This document shows, piece after piece, positions 8,531-11,570 of a stretch of DNA of 11,570 bases; position 1 is the stretch's first letter; each line of letters opens with the position of its first letter. The notes under the pieces were generated by a model. The model saw nothing but the letters and a program-made list of their open reading frames with translations, ran no database searches and was not told the origin of the DNA. The stretch is from NCBI GenBank assembly GCA_910592005.1, contig CAJVPP010003464.1, positions 1 through 11,570 of the forward strand, given 5' to 3'. The stretch comes from Funneliformis mosseae. Taxonomy: Eukaryota > Glomeromycota > Glomeromycetes > Glomerales > Glomeraceae. The translations under genes were made by a program, and so were the position numbers.

Positions 8531-8833
8531 TTTTAAAAACATACGTCATGTACATTTTTTGCATAAAATTATACAAGTTTTGCATAATTTTTAGATTAAG
8601 CTATGTGAGTTTCTTTTAAACCGAAAAAAACTAAGCAGATTATTTTTTGAAATACAGTTTCTAACATTACGTACGTATATTGATTGATAAAGACAGTGGA
8701 TAATCTTTTTTGTCTTTTTTTATTAATAGGAATCATAAGTTGCGTCATGTTTAGGTTATTGATCTGAAATATTAATATGCAATCCGTTATACAGTCATTA
8801 TAGCACTTGGAAGATTGGAAACACATTTGGAAG

Positions 8834-8892
8834 GAAATTTAAATTTCTAAAATGGAAGTTTCCAATAAAATGATTATCAAACAAAATCATTT
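8834..8892. repeat. Cluster of three short palindromes
   Basis: A perfect 14-bp palindrome GAAATTTAAATTTC (8834-8847), a GGAAGTTTCC dyad (8854-8863) that also fits GAAnnTTC, and an 8-bp stem AAATGATT/AATCATTT (8868-8875 and 8885-8892) with a 9-base loop. Confidence 0.45.
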
Positions 8893-9221
8893 CCTTTTAT
8901 GTATATGTCAAATGTTTTACAACGGATCCACGCAAATTAGCTTGTATATGTTACTTGTTTATGAATAAACTCGATTTAAAGATTTAATGTTAAAATAATT
9001 TAGTCGTCGGATTGCAACTGTTAGTTTACATAATATAAATTATAAAATTCGAAATAAAATAATCTTATTGATTTTGACGGCATGCTTATGATAGTTAAAT
9101 GTATTTATGTTCATTATAATATTTCTTTTCCAAAAATGTAATTATTTTTAGTTAACATTACTAATTTATTTTTAATTAATTTTTTTATGCTTTTTTAAAC
9201 TTGTCGAATATGAAAGAATTA

Positions 9222-9307
9222 CGGGACGTTCACAATTAATTTTTCGGGCAGGACCGGGCCGGCATAAGCATGGTATTACAAGCCTGGCTGGCATTAAATT
9301 TGTGTCA
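9222..9307. repeat. GC-rich foldback-like island
   Basis: A GC-rich core (CGGGCAGGACCGGGCCGGCA and GCCTGGCTGGC) is bracketed by imperfect inverted ends, CACAATTAAT at 9231-9240 and ATTAAATTTGTG at 9293-9304. It contrasts sharply with both flanks. It may be a small non-autonomous element or the remnant of a repeat. Confidence 0.35.
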
Positions 9308-9519
9308 TCACTCGGATTTCTAAATATGGACTTATTCTGTCTCAATTCATAGATTTATAATTTATAAAGAATTCTTTCACTGTTCACCAGATTTGTAATT
9401 TCATTTAATTGTAATATAAATAAAGTTATTCACCAATAATCGCTAAACTTGTTGTCTATATTAATTCATCTTAGTTTCACTGAGATGCTTTTTTCTCAAG
9501 ATAAATGTGAAAGAATTCG

Positions 9520-9530
9520 ATATATATATT
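9520..9530 (+). promoter_or_regulatory. Weak TATA-like sequence before the membrane-protein gene
   Basis: An alternating TATATATATT run about 140-150 bases before the ATG at 9671. It is plausible as a core promoter but such runs are common in this DNA. Confidence 0.2.
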
Positions 9531-9670
9531 AACTTGCAATTTAATTTTCTAGACTTTTTTTCATTTATTAAAGTCTTGATAACAATAGCTTTGAAAATGG
9601 AAACAGAGTGTTTGTATATGCTAAAAATCATACGTAAATTACAAGATCCTGTGCCTCAATATGTATTAGG

Positions 9671-10544
9671 ATGCTTACCAGCTATAGCAACAATTGGGTC
9701 GCGCCATGGGTTGATTTCATGGAAAAGTTAATATGGTATATTCGATGTCTAGGTTGTCCATTCACAGGATTATTTTACACCTGCTGCGTAAAGAGTGATG
9801 AGACAACATTGTGCGTTTATTGGCTCTCTTCTGATCGTTTTATTAGAAGTGATAATGATAACTTGATAACAGAAATCCCATACAGACCCTTCGGAGTACA
9901 CGCCATGAACATTGAACAGTCAGTACTTATGAAAGCATGTGTCGCCAAGGCATCCGTGCTAGAGAGGTTATCGTCGTTGGCATCGTTATACTATATATTA
10001 ATCGGTATAGTTTCTGGAATATCCAGGGTGGTCGGACCGACTATCTGTGATGAGGATTGGCCATGTATACCATTAGCATTGTCTCGGACATTACCTGCAA
10101 TCTATAGGAAAACAATTCGAAATAATCTAGTTGCTTTCGATCCGAATAACATATTAGGAAACCATCAACAAACTCGCCGAACATAATAAGAATGACCATT
10201 ACGCCCGCGTCACTTTCGCTGCTTTAGTGTCAATAGTAGTACCTTGGATAACAGTGCTCTTAGCCTACTTCACACCTCCAATCGGATTTTATTGTCGTAG
10301 TAAATATCTCTCAGCTTTGTGTTCAATATGGTCATTCAACAGTATCTTGGCACTTTTGAGCCACTTGAAAGGAGAAAAAAGCGTAAATGGAAATGGTTTA
10401 TTTCATGCCATTTTCTTCATTTGTGGTGTTATAATAGCATGTCTTTTGTTCGTTCTAGGCTTGCTAAGCAATCAGAATACATGGTGGGTAGGCCTGTTCG
10501 GTAATGCTTGTGATATTTCAAGCGCATGCCAAGTTGCCTATTGA
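9671..10544 (+). pseudogene. Multipass membrane protein gene with a +1 frameshift
   Basis: The 5' part reads from ATG 9671 and would stop at 10186 (171 residues). The 3' part is a different frame, open from 10158 to the TAA at 10542-10544. Both parts look like real protein where they meet: DPNNILGNH before, NKLAEHNKNDHYARVTF after. Skipping one base near 10160-10175 gives a continuous product of about 290 residues. It has a Cys-rich hydrophobic segment near 21-40 (GCPFTGLFYTCC), polar conserved-looking stretches (YRPFGV, GPTICDEDWP), a hydrophobic helix at about 100-122, and three strong ones at about 180-204, 213-233 and 244-266. I associate this layout with uncharacterised membrane proteins of mycorrhizal fungi, from memory. 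No signal peptide is evident and function is unknown. No GT-AG intron of normal size reconciles the frames, so a one-base insertion (real or sequencing error) is the simplest reading. Confidence 0.62.
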
Positions 10545-11208
10545 AATAATTACTTAAAAAAAAAAATAACAACGAAAGACAGGCAAATTTCTTCCTTATT
10601 TTTTCACTCGTCATTTCACTTAATTACTTAGATATTTCTAGAATAATGATTAAGCTTTGTATGTCAAAATTTGACAAGAGAAATAATATACTGAAGAAAT
10701 TTAAGCCCAAATCACTTTCAAAATGTCTTTTCGTTAGGAAACTATTGTAGATTATATATATGCTGTATTTAAATTTAATATATTATTTTCATGGCATGGT
10801 TAATACTAAGTTTCAAAGAAAGTATTGACATTTTTTTCTTTCGGTTCAAAATAAATTAGAGATAACGGATCACGTGCTACACAAATGAAAAAATCTAGTT
10901 TAGTGATTCGTCATATGATAATAAGCATTTTTCTCTCATCTTTATTCAATAAATTAAAAGAACTTTTTAAATAGATAATTTATTTATTTATAATGACTTT
11001 AGACCGTCCTTATATTTCGTAGCTAGTGAGATTTCTGTCCAAGAAACGTTTTGGAATGTTATAAGATATTCTAGAATACATATAGATAACATAAAAATTG
11101 GGGGTGATATAACATTCTCAAACATTTGAAACCCGATTTTGCAATTTTTTTTTGAATTAATAGTTTGCCAAAGTTATTAACTATTTGTTTATAAAGATCG
11201 TATTGTTA
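10545..11208. other. AT-rich 3' flank and intergenic DNA
   Basis: An A run at about 10556-10566 follows the membrane-protein stop. A CACGTG E-box core lies at 10871-10876. Otherwise I see no gene or RNA. Confidence 0.55.
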
Positions 11209-11494
11209 CAATTGAATGTAATTCCAAAGCATCATTCAATTGGAATAATAAATTATCATTCTAAAAATATAGCAAAAGAATTGTTTGATTAGAATGATAA
11301 ATTATTATTCCAAAAGAATGATAAAGCATCATTTAATTGGAATAATAAATCATTATTCTAAAAAATGGTAAAAGAATTATTCAATTGAAATGAAAAAATT
11401 ATCATTCCAAATGAACAATAAAAGAATCATTTAATTAAAATGATAAAATTGTCATTTCAAATGAATGATAAAAGCATCATTTGATTGGAATGCC
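11209..11494. repeat. Minisatellite of about 49 bp with foldback units
   Basis: Related units begin at 11229, 11278, 11326, 11374, 11424 and 11474 (spacings 49, 48, 48, 50, 50), each opening with a version of GCATCATTTAATTGGAAT. Within a unit, GGAATgATAA and TTATcATTCC form an imperfect hairpin, so the array is a row of potential foldbacks. The first unit is also paired with an upstream arm: CAATTGAATG at 11209-11218 against CATTCAATTG at 11233-11242. Two unit starts alternate (GCATC and GAATT/GAATC), hinting at a higher-order form. Confidence 0.85.
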
Positions 11495-11495
11495 C

Positions 11496-11503
11496 TATAA
11501 AAA
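11496..11503 (+). promoter_or_regulatory. TATA-like box directly after the minisatellite
   Basis: TATAAAAA follows GCCC immediately downstream of the last repeat unit. No gene is visible in the remaining 67 bases, so its relevance depends on sequence outside the window. Confidence 0.2.
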
Positions 11504-11570
11504 AAGAATCTCTGGAATTAAACAGGTAAATGTATTAAAATAATAATGTACAAATTCTGAACATTTCTAT

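Larger units (their letters stand above)
7686..9670. other. Long intergenic region
   Basis: AT-rich DNA with no supported gene. Its organised parts are the GC-richer patches at about 8425-8530 and 9222-9307 and a cluster of palindromes at 8834-8892. The open frames in this stretch have low-complexity composition and no recognisable motif. Confidence 0.55.

Noticed and set aside
8596..8826. Minus-strand open frame of 76 residues
   Set aside because: Composition is that expected from AT-rich non-coding DNA, with no motif or splice context.
9507..9731. Plus-strand frame overlapping the start of the membrane-protein gene
   Set aside because: Where the two overlap, the frame from 9671 continues into the clear membrane protein; the upstream part has low-complexity Phe/Ile composition.
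10065..10157. Intron (GTATAC to TTAG) to explain the membrane-protein frame change
   Set aside because: The joined codon does not enter the downstream frame, and it would remove a protein-like segment. Other donors give wrong phase or introns under 30 nt.
10429..10614. Minus-strand open frame over the end of the membrane-protein gene
   Set aside because: Antisense shadow of the hydrophobic C-terminal coding region.
11209..11494. CRISPR-like array
   Set aside because: The repeat units are contiguous and diverged, with no unique spacers, and the DNA is eukaryotic; it is a minisatellite.
1..11570. tRNA or rRNA genes
   Set aside because: No stretch showed the conserved T-loop and A/B box features or rRNA core sequences on reading both strands.

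Overview
This window looks like nuclear DNA of a fungus, most likely an arbuscular mycorrhizal glomeromycete (Rhizophagus-like). The evidence is a strongly AT-rich background, small 62-73 nt GT-AG introns, a tyrosine-kinase-like protein kinase with the C-terminal tail style of that lineage's large kinase families, a divergent cytosolic Hsp70 paralogue, and a multipass membrane protein of a type I associate with these fungi. The species call is inference; I could run no search.

Layout. 1-708 (+): 3' part of a TKL-type protein kinase gene with one 73-nt intron. 689-1201 (+): an array of about seven 20-residue LPxLP-type leucine-rich repeats, broken by two indels, into which the kinase reading frame runs out of frame and terminates. 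1202-4154: mostly AT-rich intergenic DNA with two doubtful minus-strand open frames (2802-3053 and 3577-3711). 4155-4319: a small inverted-repeat, MITE-like element carrying AACCGGTT palindromes. 4471-6653 (+): an Hsp70 gene of six exons, about 616 residues, starting with a 19-nt coding exon. 6654-9670: long non-coding stretch with an 8-bp tandem repeat inside a decayed-looking open frame, and two GC-richer islands that look like dispersed repeats. 9671-10544 (+): a multipass membrane protein gene interrupted by a +1 frameshift near 10160-10175. 10545-11570: AT-rich DNA ending in a roughly 49-bp minisatellite whose units fold back on themselves.

The genes do not form a pathway; this is a gene-poor, repeat-rich stretch holding members of expanded families. 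The two most interesting points are (a) the Hsp70, which keeps the fold signatures but has Asn for Lys71, Ala for Glu175 and Ser for Thr204 and has no C-terminal EEVD, so it may be a non-cycling chaperone; and (b) the kinase/LRR junction, where the end of the kinase reading frame is made of leucine-rich-repeat DNA read in another frame.
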